The translations under genes were made by a program, and so were the position numbers. Below, piece after piece: positions 1 to 9,600 of a DNA stretch of 64,000 bases. This stretch comes from Vibrio hyugaensis (lineage in GTDB: Bacteria; Pseudomonadota; Gammaproteobacteria; Enterobacterales; Vibrionaceae): NCBI RefSeq assembly GCF_002906655.1, contig NZ_CP025794.1:310001-374000 (forward strand), given 5' to 3'. The number at the start of each line of letters is the position of its first letter. Within the stretch, counting starts at the first letter, position 1. Below the pieces are notes generated by a model that saw only the letters and a list, made by a program, of their open reading frames with translations, was not told the DNA's origin and searched no databases.

Positions 1-461
1 CTCGTGTTACTGAGGTGGTTATCCACTTTAAACAGACACCACACCCAGTGTTTGGTCAAAACGCACCAGAGAACAAGCTGATTATTCGTATTCAGCCAGA
101 CGAAGGTATCCAAATGAGCTTTGGTCTGAAAGAGCCGGGCGCAGGCTTTAAAGCGAAGGAAGTGAAAATGAACTTCCACTACGCTGATCTGCAAGAAACC
201 CAAATGCTAACTGCTTATGAGCGTCTACTTCTTGATGCTCTAAACGGTGATGCAACGCTATTTGCTCGTAGCGATGCGGTTGAAGCGTGTTGGAAATACG
301 TGCAACCAATTCTAGATTTCAAGCAAGACCCACAAGCGCTATTCGGATACGCATGTGGTACATGGGGACCAAAAGAAGCGGACGACTTGCTACAACGAGC
401 TAACCGCGCATGGCGCTTCCCTTGTAAAAACCTAACAGATACGGACTACTGCGAACTATGA
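1..461 (+). CDS. zwf: Glucose-6-phosphate dehydrogenase, C-terminal fragment (5' end outside window)
   Basis: The frame is open from base 3 to the TGA at 459-461 and gives about 152 residues of the C-terminal domain of Zwf. The enzyme oxidises glucose 6-phosphate to 6-phosphogluconolactone with NADP+, the first step of the oxidative pentose phosphate pathway, in the cytoplasm. Family-typical text includes [13 protein letters not shown], the [12 protein letters not shown] stretch and the W-containing tail before the stop. The catalytic and NADP-binding N-terminal half lies upstream of the window. The stop overlaps the next start by four bases (ATGA), so zwf and pgl are almost certainly translationally coupled. 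The following genes pgl and gnd encode the next two steps of the same pathway, which confirms the call. Confidence 0.95.
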   Translation, partial: RVTEVVIHFKQTPHPVFGQNAPENKLIIRIQPDEGIQMSFGLKEPGAGFKAKEVKMNFHYADLQETQMLTAYERLLLDALNGDATLFARSDAVEACWKYVQPILDFKQDPQALFGYACGTWGPKEADDLLQRANRAWRFPCKNLTDTDYCEL

Positions 462-1192
462 TCAACCATAAGATCTACCAAACAGCAGAGCAGGTAGTAG
501 AAAGCCTTGCTAACGACATGAAAGCGTTTAGCGAAATGGGCCGACCTGTTCACATCTCTCTTTCTGGCGGCAGCACACCTAAAATGCTGTTTAAGCTATT
601 GGCAACAGAAGCTTACGCGACGTCAATTCAGTGGCAAAACCTACACTTCTGGTGGGGTGATGAGCGCTGTGTTGCTCCTGATGATGCAGAAAGCAACTAC
701 GGTGAAGCGAATGCCCTTTTGTTCTCAAAACTAAGAGAATTTAGCCAAGTAAGCATTCCTGCTGAGAACATCCACCGCATTCGTGGTGAAGACGAGCCAG
801 AAGCTGAAGCACAGCGCTTTGCGAAAGAGATGGCAGAAGTGATTCCAACTGAAAATGGCACTCCTGTGTTTGATTGGATCTTACTTGGTGTTGGCGCAGA
901 CGGTCATACCGCATCGCTGTTCCCAGGTCAGACAAACTACGATGATGAGAACCTATCAGTATTGGCTTCTCATCCTGAGTCTGGTCAGATTCGCGTATCG
1001 AAAACGGCACGCGTACTAGAAGCAGCGAAGCGCATCAGTTACTTGGTACTTGGCGCTGGTAAAGCAGACATTATCGAAGAGATTAACAGCTCACCAGCAC
1101 GCGTACTTCCATATCCGGCAGCGAAGATCCAAGCGAAAGCAGGTCTGACGGAATGGTATTTAGATTTAGACGCAGCGGCAAAAATCGCTTAA
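458..1192 (+). CDS. pgl: 6-phosphogluconolactonase
   Basis: This 244-residue protein of the DevB/SOL type hydrolyses 6-phosphoglucono-1,5-lactone to 6-phosphogluconate. The sugar-phosphate binding motif SGGSTP lies at about residues 36-41. The [14 protein letters not shown] signature lies at about 144-157, with the catalytic histidine inside GADGH. The length is normal for the family. The ATG overlaps the zwf stop (ATGA), so no separate ribosome binding site is needed, and gnd follows after 40 bases. The three genes form one operon that converts glucose 6-phosphate to ribulose 5-phosphate while making NADPH. Confidence 0.95.
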   Translation: MINHKIYQTAEQVVESLANDMKAFSEMGRPVHISLSGGSTPKMLFKLLATEAYATSIQWQNLHFWWGDERCVAPDDAESNYGEANALLFSKLREFSQVSIPAENIHRIRGEDEPEAEAQRFAKEMAEVIPTENGTPVFDWILLGVGADGHTASLFPGQTNYDDENLSVLASHPESGQIRVSKTARVLEAAKRISYLVLGAGKADIIEEINSSPARVLPYPAAKIQAKAGLTEWYLDLDAAAKIA

Positions 1193-1232
1193 TGCGGCCG
1201 TTGGTCGAATAAAAGACAATTGGAGAGAAACA

Positions 1233-2681
1233 ATGAAAGGTGATATCGGTGTAATCGGCCTTGCTGTAATGGGTCAAAACCTTATCCTAAACATGAATGA
1301 CCACGGCTTTAAAGTTGTGGCTCACAACCGTACTGCTGCTAAAGTAGACGAGTTCCTGGAAGGTCCAGCGAAAGGCACAAACATCATCGGTGCATACTCT
1401 CTAGAAGAACTAGTAGAGAAGCTAGAAACGCCACGTAAAGTGATGCTTATGGTTCGTGCAGGTGACGTTGTTGACACGTTCATTGACAACCTAATTCCGC
1501 TTCTAGACGAAGGCGACATCATCATCGACGGTGGTAACACTAACTACCCAGATACAAACCGTCGCGTAGCACATTGCCGTGAGAAAGGCATTCACTTCAT
1601 CGGTACTGGTGTATCTGGTGGTGAAGAAGGTGCACGTTTTGGTCCTTCAATCATGCCTGGCGGCGCTGCTGAAGCTTGGGAAGCGGTTAAGCCAATCTTC
1701 CAAGGTATCTCTGCAAAAACTGACGCTGGCGAACCATGTTGTGACTGGGTTGGTAACGACGGTGCTGGTCACTTCGTTAAGATGGTACACAACGGCATCG
1801 AATACGGCGACATGCAGCTTATCACTGAAGCTTACCAGTTCATGAAAGATGGTCTTGGTATGTCTGCTGACGAGATGCAAGCGGTATTTGCTGATTGGAA
1901 CAAGACTGAGCTAGATAGCTACCTTGTTGAGATCACTGCTGACATCCTTGGCTACAAAGATGAAGACGGTGAAGCTCTTGTAGAGAAGATCCTAGACACA
2001 GCAGGCCAAAAAGGTACTGGTAAATGGACTGGTATCAACGCACTAGACCTAGGTATTCCACTAACGCTTATCTCTGAGTCTGTATTCTCTCGTTGTCTAT
2101 CTGCACTGAAAGACCAACGTGTTGAAGCTGAGTCTCTATTCGGCAAGACAATCACTCCAGTTGAAGGTGATAAGCAAGAGTGGGTTGATGCACTACGTCA
2201 AGCGCTACTAGCATCTAAGATCATTTCTTACGCTCAAGGCTTCATGCTAATGCGCGAAGCGTCTAACGAGAATGGTTGGGACCTAAACTACGGTAACGTA
2301 GCTCTAATGTGGCGTGGTGGTTGTATCATCCGTTCTGCGTTCCTAGGCAACATCCGTGATGCGTACGAAGCGAACCCAGACATCGCATTCCTAGGTTCTG
2401 ATGAGTACTTCAAAAACATCCTACAAGGCAGCCTAGCAGCATGGCGTAAAGTAGCAGCGAAATCTCTAGAGTCTGGTATCCCAATGCCATGTACGATTTC
2501 AGCGCTATCTTTCCTAGACGGTTACACTACAGCTCGTCTACCTGCGAACCTGCTTCAAGCTCAACGTGACTACTTCGGTGCTCACACTTACGAGCGTATT
2601 GACCGTCCACGTGGTGAGTTCTTCCACACTAACTGGACTGGTACAGGTGGCGACACAGCGTCTACAACTTACGACGTTTAA
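1233..2681 (+). CDS. gnd: 6-phosphogluconate dehydrogenase, decarboxylating
   Basis: This 482-residue enzyme catalyses oxidative decarboxylation of 6-phosphogluconate to ribulose 5-phosphate with NADP+. The N-terminal Rossmann motif is GVIGLAVMGQNL (residues 6-17). The central catalytic block includes GHFVKMVHNGIEYGD (about 180-194), and the family signature ILDTAGQKGTGKWT lies at about 252-265. The C-terminal GGDTASTTYDV tail is typical of the bacterial long form. A GGAGA ribosome binding site precedes the ATG by about 7 bases. It is the last gene of the zwf-pgl-gnd operon and is followed closely by a strong intrinsic terminator. Codon use looks like that of a highly expressed gene. Confidence 0.97.
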   Translation: MKGDIGVIGLAVMGQNLILNMNDHGFKVVAHNRTAAKVDEFLEGPAKGTNIIGAYSLEELVEKLETPRKVMLMVRAGDVVDTFIDNLIPLLDEGDIIIDGGNTNYPDTNRRVAHCREKGIHFIGTGVSGGEEGARFGPSIMPGGAAEAWEAVKPIFQGISAKTDAGEPCCDWVGNDGAGHFVKMVHNGIEYGDMQLITEAYQFMKDGLGMSADEMQAVFADWNKTELDSYLVEITADILGYKDEDGEALVEKILDTAGQKGTGKWTGINALDLGIPLTLISESVFSRCLSALKDQRVEAESLFGKTITPVEGDKQEWVDALRQALLASKIISYAQGFMLMREASNENGWDLNYGNVALMWRGGCIIRSAFLGNIRDAYEANPDIAFLGSDEYFKNILQGSLAAWRKVAAKSLESGIPMPCTISALSFLDGYTTARLPANLLQAQRDYFGAHTYERIDRPRGEFFHTNWTGTGGDTASTTYDV

Positions 2682-2707
2682 TCCGCAGTCAGTAAACGGA
2701 TAAAAGC

Positions 2708-2736
2708 AAAAGGATGCCCAAGTGGCATCCTTTTTT
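2708..2736 (+). terminator. Intrinsic terminator of zwf-pgl-gnd
   Basis: An 11-bp perfect stem (AAAAGGATGCC / GGCATCCTTTT) with a 5-base loop runs into a T tract, 27 bases after the gnd stop. Confidence 0.92.
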
Positions 2737-2758
2737 CATTCTTACTCTATAGTAACTC

Positions 2759-2780
2759 AAAGAGCGCCTAAGCGCTCTTT
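2759..2780 (-). terminator. Probable terminator of the small membrane protein gene
   Basis: A GC-rich stem (AAAGAGCGC / GCGCTCTTT, 4-base loop) overlaps the stop codon of the minus-strand gene that ends at 2768. The minus-strand side continues into AAAGAGTTAC, so the U tract is weak in that direction, while the plus side reads TTTTCTTTT. It may therefore also back up gnd termination. Confidence 0.5.
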
Positions 2781-2974
2781 TCTTTTACATTGCCTTTTGG
2801 GTGATGGCCGAATCTGTCATTCAAGTAGAGCAATCCACTGACGAAAAGTGCCACAATGGAAACCGTAAAGAGGGCATACATACTTAATACCCAAGCGAAT
2901 GTGGCTGTCAGAAAGGCAATGAAGGAAAACATTCTGCTGAATGACATTACATGACCTAATTTTTTACTTTTCAT
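2768..2974 (-). CDS. Small two-helix membrane protein, function unknown
   Basis: I do not recognise a family. This 68-residue protein has a basic N-terminus (MKSKKLGHVMSFSR), then two hydrophobic stretches at about residues 15-31 and 33-51, and a charged tail with HHPKG and KEKS. That pattern fits a small inner-membrane protein with two closely spaced helices. A GGGAGG ribosome binding site sits 5 bases before the ATG, which supports real translation. It is convergent with gnd and divergent from the DUF1254 gene, so it is monocistronic. No function can be inferred from the neighbours. Confidence 0.7.
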   Translation of the reverse strand: MKSKKLGHVMSFSRMFSFIAFLTATFAWVLSMYALFTVSIVALFVSGLLYLNDRFGHHPKGNVKEKSA

Positions 2975-3245
2975 AACGCCTCCCAGAGCTTAGTGGGTAG
3001 AGCCAGAGTGTTTTCACTCCGCATTTGTATTGTCTCTTTTTTGCTCAGAATATACCCAAAAAGTAGGCTAAATATTTCTCAAAAAAGATTAAATATTGAC
3101 CTGGTAGACAGTTTTTAATAGCCAATTATTGTGAGTTTCATTGCATAGCGTTTTAGACAGCATTTTTGATTCTATTGAGCGTCAAAAATGATTTTTATCT
3201 TTGACTAAAGTAAATGCATCCCAACTGAAAACGCAGGAAACTCTT

Positions 3246-4766
3246 ATGTTAAAGACTCAACTTAAACGTGTCGCATTGATTACTAGCCTATTGGTTTCAT
3301 CATCAGTGATGGCAAGCACAGGCGCTTACAACACTGATATTCCATCAAGCATCATGACACCTGATAAGGTTGAAACCAGCATTGGTACTCTGAATTTCAA
3401 GGATGGCGTGCCAAGTCAACAAACCATGGATACGCTCTACAACAATCTAGATACCATGCGTGCAACAGAAGTGTTTATGAACGCGATTCCTATGGCCTCT
3501 ATGGAAGCGTTGAGAGTCGGGCATGAGAAGATGGGGCTAACCAGTTCAAATCAGGTGATGCTGTTTGATGATCTGATGGATTCAAACCCGCTATTTTTAA
3601 CGGGTAACACAGACACGGTTTACGCATCGGCGTTTCTTGATTTAGAGCGTGATGGTCCAACGGTTGTAGAAATTCCGCCGGGCATGGGGCCAACTACAGT
3701 CAATGATGCCTTCTTCCGTTTTGTGACCGATATGGGCGTTGTAGGTCCAGATAAAGGTCAGGGCGGTAAATACCTCATCTTGCCACCAAACTATGAGGGT
3801 CCAGTACCTGAGGGTTACCATGTTTCGCAATCGACAAGTTATACCAACTGGTTTATTGCGCGTGGCTTCCTGAAAGATGGTAAGACGGATGCCGCGGTGA
3901 ACTCATACCACACAGGTTTGAAGATTTACCCACTGGCGAAGAAGGGTGAACAGCCGAAGATGGAGTTTATCTCTGGTAGTGGTAAGTCTTTCAATACTAT
4001 CCATGCGAACGACGACCATTTCTATGATGAAATCAAAACGGTGATCGACAAAGAGCCGATTGAGTTCATCGACCCAGAAATGCGTGGTTTGATTGCGACT
4101 ATCGGTATTCAGAAGGGCAAACCATTTGCACCGGATGCTCGCATGCAAAAGATCCTTGAAGATGGTGCTGCGATTGGTAATGCAACGGCACGTGCACTGA
4201 TGTTCAACCCACGCACCGAGAATGCATATATTTGGAACGATCGTAACTGGAAGACCGCATTTATTGGCAATGATTATCAGTGGTTAATTGAAGAAGGTAA
4301 CGGTGGACGAAACCTAGATGCACGTACCTATTTCTTCTACATGGCAACGGTTAACACGCCTGCAATGGCATTGAAGATGGTTGGTAAAGGATCGAAATAC
4401 GCGATTGTCGATAAGTCTGCACAAGGCGAGTACTTTGATGGTGGAAAGAATTACAAACTGACGATTCCTGCCAATGTGCCTGCGAAGAACTTCTGGTCTG
4501 TGGTGGCTTACGATACGCAAACACGTTCGGAGCTCCAAACGAGCCAACCGTTCCCAAGTAAGAACGACAAACGTGATGAGATGATTGAGAACTCAGATGG
4601 CTCGATTGACTTGTACTTTGGCCCGAAAGCACCAAAAGGCAAAGAAGCAAACTGGATTCAAACCGTACCCAATAAAGGTTGGTTCACCATCTTGCGAGTA
4701 TATGGTCCACTAGAACCTTGGTACGACGGCACTTGGAAGCCAAGTGATATCACTGAGGTCAAATAA
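3246..4766 (+). CDS. Secreted DUF1254/DUF1214 domain protein
   Basis: A 506-residue exported protein. An upstream in-frame TTG at 3201 exists, but the ATG at 3246 has an AGGAA ribosome binding site and gives a clean signal peptide (MLKTQLKRVALITSLLVSSSVMA), so I chose it. The DUF1254 domain follows the signal peptide, roughly residues 50-180. The DUF1214 domain lies near the C-terminus, with NWIQTVPNKGWFTILR and YGPLEPWYDGTW as its recognisable end. The biochemical function of this periplasmic or outer-membrane-associated family is not established to my knowledge. The gene stands alone, with its own terminator and a divergent or convergent gene on each side. Confidence 0.88.
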   Translation: MLKTQLKRVALITSLLVSSSVMASTGAYNTDIPSSIMTPDKVETSIGTLNFKDGVPSQQTMDTLYNNLDTMRATEVFMNAIPMASMEALRVGHEKMGLTSSNQVMLFDDLMDSNPLFLTGNTDTVYASAFLDLERDGPTVVEIPPGMGPTTVNDAFFRFVTDMGVVGPDKGQGGKYLILPPNYEGPVPEGYHVSQSTSYTNWFIARGFLKDGKTDAAVNSYHTGLKIYPLAKKGEQPKMEFISGSGKSFNTIHANDDHFYDEIKTVIDKEPIEFIDPEMRGLIATIGIQKGKPFAPDARMQKILEDGAAIGNATARALMFNPRTENAYIWNDRNWKTAFIGNDYQWLIEEGNGGRNLDARTYFFYMATVNTPAMALKMVGKGSKYAIVDKSAQGEYFDGGKNYKLTIPANVPAKNFWSVVAYDTQTRSELQTSQPFPSKNDKRDEMIENSDGSIDLYFGPKAPKGKEANWIQTVPNKGWFTILRVYGPLEPWYDGTWKPSDITEVK

Positions 4767-4799
4767 GACAAGATCTTAGGTTCTACAAACTGAAGAAGG

Positions 4800-4829
4800 A
4801 AGCCGGCCTGTTTATTGGTCGGCTTTTTT
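4800..4829 (+). terminator. Intrinsic terminator after the DUF1254 gene
   Basis: Stem AGCCGGCC / GGTCGGCT (one G-T pair) with an 8-base loop and a run of six T, 34 bases after the stop. It lies between two convergent genes. Confidence 0.85.
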
Positions 4830-4865
4830 GTATTCGTTAACGATGTGGCAATTGAATTTAGTGGC

Positions 4866-5768
4866 TTAGCTAAGCGCTCGTTTAATAAAGGCTTCTACTT
4901 GAGCAATGATTGGATGTTGGTAGAAGGCACGATGGTACTGAATACCTACGTCAAACATCATAGGTTTGCCTTCTAACTTCAAAGGCAGTCGACGAATGCC
5001 CGTGGGCAGCTCTTGGTCATCGATATACATGCCAACAAATACATACGGGCTGACTTTGACGCAATCTAGCGCAGCACTCATGGAGGAGACAGTCAGTTTT
5101 TGTTCTAGATTCACGCCAGTTAACTTACGCATTCGCTCGTAATAAGCGCTCACATCGAGCGATCCCATTGAGACGCGCACAGTTTCAAGGTTCTCCATAT
5201 CGCTCAGCTCAATTTCTTGTTGTTGACTGAGTGGGTGTTGATCATTGACGTAAGCGAAAATCGGCACTGAGCTGACTTTGCGTTCTACCATCCTTTCATT
5301 GAGTTCATTCGGAAAACCACCAATACCAATGGCGACAGCACCACGTTTGGGGTTTTCTATGCTCTCAATCGACCAATCAATAAAGGCGATCTTAGGCTTT
5401 TGCTCTTCTGTTGTGAGGGCGGTGACCAAAGGAATCGTCAACATGGCAGAAAGAGGATTGATAATGCTGAATAGGTATTCGTTCGCATGCTGATTCGCAT
5501 TGTAGTTTTGTGCCAGTTGCGGTATCTGCTCAAGTTGTTCTAACGGCTCGCTTATGGCTTCACATAGCTGCTGGCAAAGGAGAGTGGGGGTGTAGAACCC
5601 TTTCTCCGCATTGAACAGTTCGTTATCAAATCGCTGGCGACATTCGGCGAGTTGCCGAGTAAAAGTCGCTTTGCTGATGTCGAGGGTGTGACACACTTTT
5701 GCCTGCGTTTTCTGCTGGCTGAGCAGATAAAGAAAGCGATACAAATTTAAATCAATGGTATTTTTCAC
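4866..5768 (-). CDS. LysR-family transcriptional regulator
   Basis: A 300-residue protein with a LysR architecture: an N-terminal winged helix-turn-helix (about residues 5-60, including LDISKATFTRQLAECRQRF) and a C-terminal periplasmic-binding-like effector domain (about 90-295). The N-terminus is somewhat divergent from the LysR consensus, so it is probably a Vibrio-specific subgroup. It is convergent with the DUF1254 gene and divergent from a probable small gene at 6111. LysR proteins often control a divergent neighbour, but the 340-base gap makes that uncertain. The effector is unknown. Confidence 0.85.
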   Translation of the reverse strand: MKNTIDLNLYRFLYLLSQQKTQAKVCHTLDISKATFTRQLAECRQRFDNELFNAEKGFYTPTLLCQQLCEAISEPLEQLEQIPQLAQNYNANQHANEYLFSIINPLSAMLTIPLVTALTTEEQKPKIAFIDWSIESIENPKRGAVAIGIGGFPNELNERMVERKVSSVPIFAYVNDQHPLSQQQEIELSDMENLETVRVSMGSLDVSAYYERMRKLTGVNLEQKLTVSSMSAALDCVKVSPYVFVGMYIDDQELPTGIRRLPLKLEGKPMMFDVGIQYHRAFYQHPIIAQVEAFIKRALS

Positions 5769-5960
5769 GAAGTAAGCGCCTCAAAGCATTGAGCTTTAAG
5801 TATCAACGCCTCTCATCCTCTGTTCCAATAAAATCTGCATCATTTTTTTCTTTTGTGACATAGAGTTAGCTCGTAAGGGTATGGTGTATCAATACTGATA
5901 TCGAAACTAAGATTACGTAAAAGATGAAAAGCAGTGTTAGGTAAGCCCTTGATCTCCTCC

Positions 5961-6014
5961 TATAATTAGCTTGCATATGGAGGATGTTTAGTAGACAAAC
6001 ATCCTCTATTTTTT
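5961..6014 (+). promoter_or_regulatory. Perfect -10 box followed immediately by a terminator-like hairpin
   Basis: This lies in the 342-base gap between the LysR gene and the small ORF at 6111. TATAAT is at 5961-5966, with only a weak -35 (TTAGGT) about 18 bases upstream. A 10-bp perfect stem (GAGGATGTTT at 5980-5989 / AAACATCCTC at 5997-6006) then runs into TATTTTTT. A transcript started here would meet the terminator almost at once. This suggests a leader or attenuator for the downstream small ORF, a short RNA, or the end of an unseen upstream transcript. Nothing else was recognised in the gap. Confidence 0.5.
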
Positions 6015-6110
6015 GAAACCTACAACAAGGAACCGGCATAAGTCGTTTTTGCTGGTGTTGTTTACATTTACCAAGAAGGTGATTTAACACTATTAATTGA
6101 GGTTCTTACG

Positions 6111-6248
6111 ATGACTCTTAACAAGTACTTTGTTTTCATTCCGGCAGATATGGATCAGGAAACGCACAAGGAACAGAAAGTGAACTCTGAAACGGAAACT
6201 CAACGTCAGGCATTAGTAAAACAGGCGCAGCAAGAAGGCGGACTGTAA
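6111..6248 (+). CDS. Probable 45-residue protein, function unknown
   Basis: ATG to TAA, 45 codons, starting MTLNKYFVFIPADMD and ending QQEGGL. A GAGG ribosome binding site lies 8 bases before the ATG. The protein is hydrophilic, with an acidic and glutamine-rich C-terminal half, no signal peptide and no membrane segment. It sits downstream of the hairpin at 5980-6014 and is followed by a strong terminator at 6304. A leader hairpin, ribosome binding site, ORF and terminator together make a coherent small transcription unit. I do not recognise a family. Confidence 0.5.
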   Translation: MTLNKYFVFIPADMDQETHKEQKVNSETETQRQALVKQAQQEGGL

Positions 6249-6303
6249 GGCTAGGTTTCAAAATAAGAAGAACATCCAGTGTTTGCTGGCTTCTCGGATC
6301 ATC

Positions 6304-6333
6304 GCGGCTTTCCCAGGAAAGCCGCTTTTATCT
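6304..6333 (+). terminator. Intrinsic terminator after the 45-residue ORF
   Basis: Perfect 10-bp stem GCGGCTTTCC / GGAAAGCCGC followed by TTTTATCTTT. The remaining stretch to the HD-GYP gene (about 6334-6698) holds no recognisable gene. An ORF through 6279-6539 crosses this hairpin and has no protein-like composition. Confidence 0.8.
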
Positions 6334-6606
6334 TTAAGAAGCAATATTCTATATCTCGATACCCCGTTCGTTTGATTGACATTATCCTTTTTAGTTTGTT
6401 GGGTTGGTCGACTCTATCCATCACAACCGCTTCGATATATTTGCCATGCTCACCTAGTAGTTTGAAGAACAGTCGTATTTTTTACGATTGCGACCGAATC
6501 ATCTCACTTACTACCGTTATTGTTTTTAGCTCCTACTAATCCGTGATGAATCTTTTTATTGCCTAAAAGCGATCTTTGCCCGTATGCGACGCAAGTCTCT
6601 GAATAA

Positions 6607-6632
6607 CATGTACTAGACTTGAAAAGTACATG
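6607..6632. promoter_or_regulatory. Inverted repeat upstream of the HD-GYP gene
   Basis: CATGTACT (6607-6614) and AGTACATG (6625-6632) form a perfect 8-bp inverted repeat with 18-base spacing between half-site centres, which is operator-like. It overlaps the upstream possible start at 6630 and lies 67 bases before the preferred GTG start at 6699. No T tract follows, so it is not a terminator. Confidence 0.4.
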
Positions 6633-6698
6633 CTTCAGGTTGCTTTGATAAAGCGAGTTGCTGAGTTTGTTGTTGAAGCCATCGGAGGGCGTTATAGC

Positions 6699-9600
6699 GT
6701 GAAGACTAAATCAGGTACTCCTCGTAAATTTTCGATTAAGTTCACCGTTGGCTGTCTCTTCATATCTGCTACGGCAGTAACGGCTTTGCTTGGGATCGGC
6801 ATGCAGTTCTATTTTGGTAAGCAGATGTCGGAAGAGCACATACTGACGCGCTTAACAATGACAGCCAAAGATGTCAGTAGTCATATTCATCAAATCGACG
6901 CCAGTGCGACAAGTAGTGCGAGTATATTGAGAAGCGTCGCTGACTTTAGTGATACTGAGTTTAGTGTCGATGAGATTCAACGAGTGTTCATTCAAACGCT
7001 TATTGATAACCCAGTTTTTTATAGTATCTATTTTGCGAATAATGATGAGAATTTTTTCCAAGTCATTAACTTAGAGTCTTCCTCCGGTGTTAGAGAAAAA
7101 ATTGATGCGACAGCGGATGAGCGTTGGGTAACTATCAGAATCACAGGGGATGGTGAAGCGCGAATTAGACAAACGTTTTATTACTCTGATGCACTTGAAA
7201 TTGTTCGTCAAACAGAACAGAAAAGTAACTTTTATCCATCCCGAAGGCCTTGGTTCGATAACGCTTCAAGAGCGAGCGTGTACAAGACCGACCCATACCT
7301 CTTCCAGCATTTGAAAATCACCGGGCAATCCTATTCAGTTCGAAGTAAAGGTGCCGTTATCGGTGTCGATACCGTGCTTTCCTCGTTAAATGAGGAAATC
7401 AGCGCAACCGAACTCGGTATGAGAAAAAATGATGGTGTAGAGTCATTCATTTTTAATAATCGAGGTGAGGTCATCGCTTCGAGCATCAACGTATTTCATG
7501 AAGTCGAGATTCCTGATTCGTTACCTTTGTCTCTTAATGAAGAACAAAAGGCGTTATTGAAGGGAAAAGAATTTGTGGTATCCAACCAAAATGATTGGGG
7601 GCCATACGATTACACCGAGAGTGGCGAGCCCGGGGGGTACGCCATCGATGTGTTAAAGCTCGTTGCAGAAAAAACGGGCATGATTTTAGAGTTCGTCAAT
7701 GGCTTTAGTTCAGAAGAGCTGGTCAAAAAATACCGCAAGAGAGAAATCGATATTCTTCAACCTGTTCTTGGTTCTCCAACTGAGTTAGGTGTTCAAAGCC
7801 TTCCGATATTTTCAGCTCAATTGGCGATAGCTGCGAAAATAGATAATCCTTTACCAACTTCATTGAGTGAGCTTTCCAACCAAACTGTAGGAGTAGTTGC
7901 AGGTTTTGGGATGAAACAGTGGTTAATCGAGCGTTATCCCACGTTAAATATCATTGAACAACCTAACCTAGATTTAGCAAAAAGAGCGCTACATATGGGG
8001 GACATACAGTATCTAGTCGATAGCTACTTGACCATGGCTGAAATGAAGAGACTGGTTAAAATAACCAATATCCACGTGACGAAACTAACCGAGTCACCAC
8101 TCGAATTTTCTCTGTTCATGAAAGCAGAAAATGGCGCATTGATGAAAATTCTCAATCAGGCGATAAATAGTATTACACCAGAACAGAAAGCAGCCTTGGA
8201 AAAGAAATGGTTTAAGCCTCATCAATGGCGAGGCAGTTTTGCGCCATATCCGGAGATCTATGAATTAGCTACTCAAAAAGACAAGCATGATATGATGAAC
8301 AAAGTAAACATCGAGGGTGAAAATCGGTTCCTTTATATCACTAAACTGCAGTCTACACGTGGAACGAGTGATTACTTTGCCGTCTTAGTTTCGGAGCAAG
8401 TAGTCACCGATGCCGTCACCAACCGATTGTCTAAATCTATTGCGTTTACTTCTGTTGTGATGGTTATTTTATTCCCTTTGGCGTGGAAGGTAGGAGCTCC
8501 TATAGTTCGTCCTATTTTGGATCTTCGAAAAGAAACCATTAAAATTAAAAACCGAGAGTTTGACCAACTAATAGCCGTCGAAACGCGCATTAAAGAAGTT
8601 TCTGATTTGTCTGATTCGGTCACTGAAATGACGCAAGAGATTCAGCATCACGAGCAACAGCAAGAAGAGTTTGTTGAAGCCTTTATTCGCCTTATCGCGC
8701 AAGCGATCGATGACAAGTCTCCTTATACTGCGGGGCACTGTAATCGTATTCCAGAAATTGGCTTGATGCTGGCAGAGGCCGTAGAGAAGTGCGACACCGG
8801 TAAGTTCAAAGACTTTAAATTCAACAATGACGATGAACGACGTGAATTCCGTATCGCGGCTTGGTTACATGATTGCGGTAAGATCACCACGCCAGAACAC
8901 ATCGTTGATAAAGGCACTAAACTGGAAGCCAACTACAACCGTATTAATGAAATTCGCACTCGCTTCGAGGTACTAAGACGAGACGCTGAGGTGGAAATGT
9001 GGAAGTCGATATCCACTGGTGAGCAGTCCAAAGAAGAAGCGCAAGCCAAGTTCGACCAACGAGTTGTGCAGTTGGACGAAGACTTCCGATTTGTGGCCAA
9101 CGCCAACGTGGGTGGCGAGTTCATGAGTGACGAGAAGATTGAGCGCATTAAACAAATCGCCCAGCAAACTTGGTTGCGCCACTATGATGATCATCTTGGT
9201 CTTTCTCCATTTGAAGAAATGATTAAGCCAAAATCTGACGTGACGCTGCCAGTGGTTGAAAACCTTTTAGCGGATAAGCCTGACCATATTATTGAACGCG
9301 TTCGCCCAATGGAATTTGCACCAGAACATGGCATTAAGGTGCAAGTGCCAGAACATCAATATAACTTGGGTGAAGTGTACAACCTGACCATTTCCCGCGG
9401 TACGTTAACACCAGAAGACCGCTTCAAAATTAACGAGCACATGATCAGTGGCATCAAAATGCTGGGTGCACTGCCATTCCCTCCGGAGTTAAGTAACGTG
9501 CCGCGTTATGCTTCGACTCACCATGAGACGTTAAAAGGCACTGGCTATCCGCGTCGCTTAAGTGCGGAAGATTTATCGACCCCAGAACGCATCTTGGTGA

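Noticed and set aside
5866..6090. 74-codon minus-strand ORF upstream of the LysR gene
   Set aside because: It covers the -10 box and hairpin and has no ribosome binding site.
6279..6539. 86-codon ORF between the small ORF and the HD-GYP gene
   Set aside because: It crosses a strong terminator hairpin, has no ribosome binding site and no protein-like pattern.
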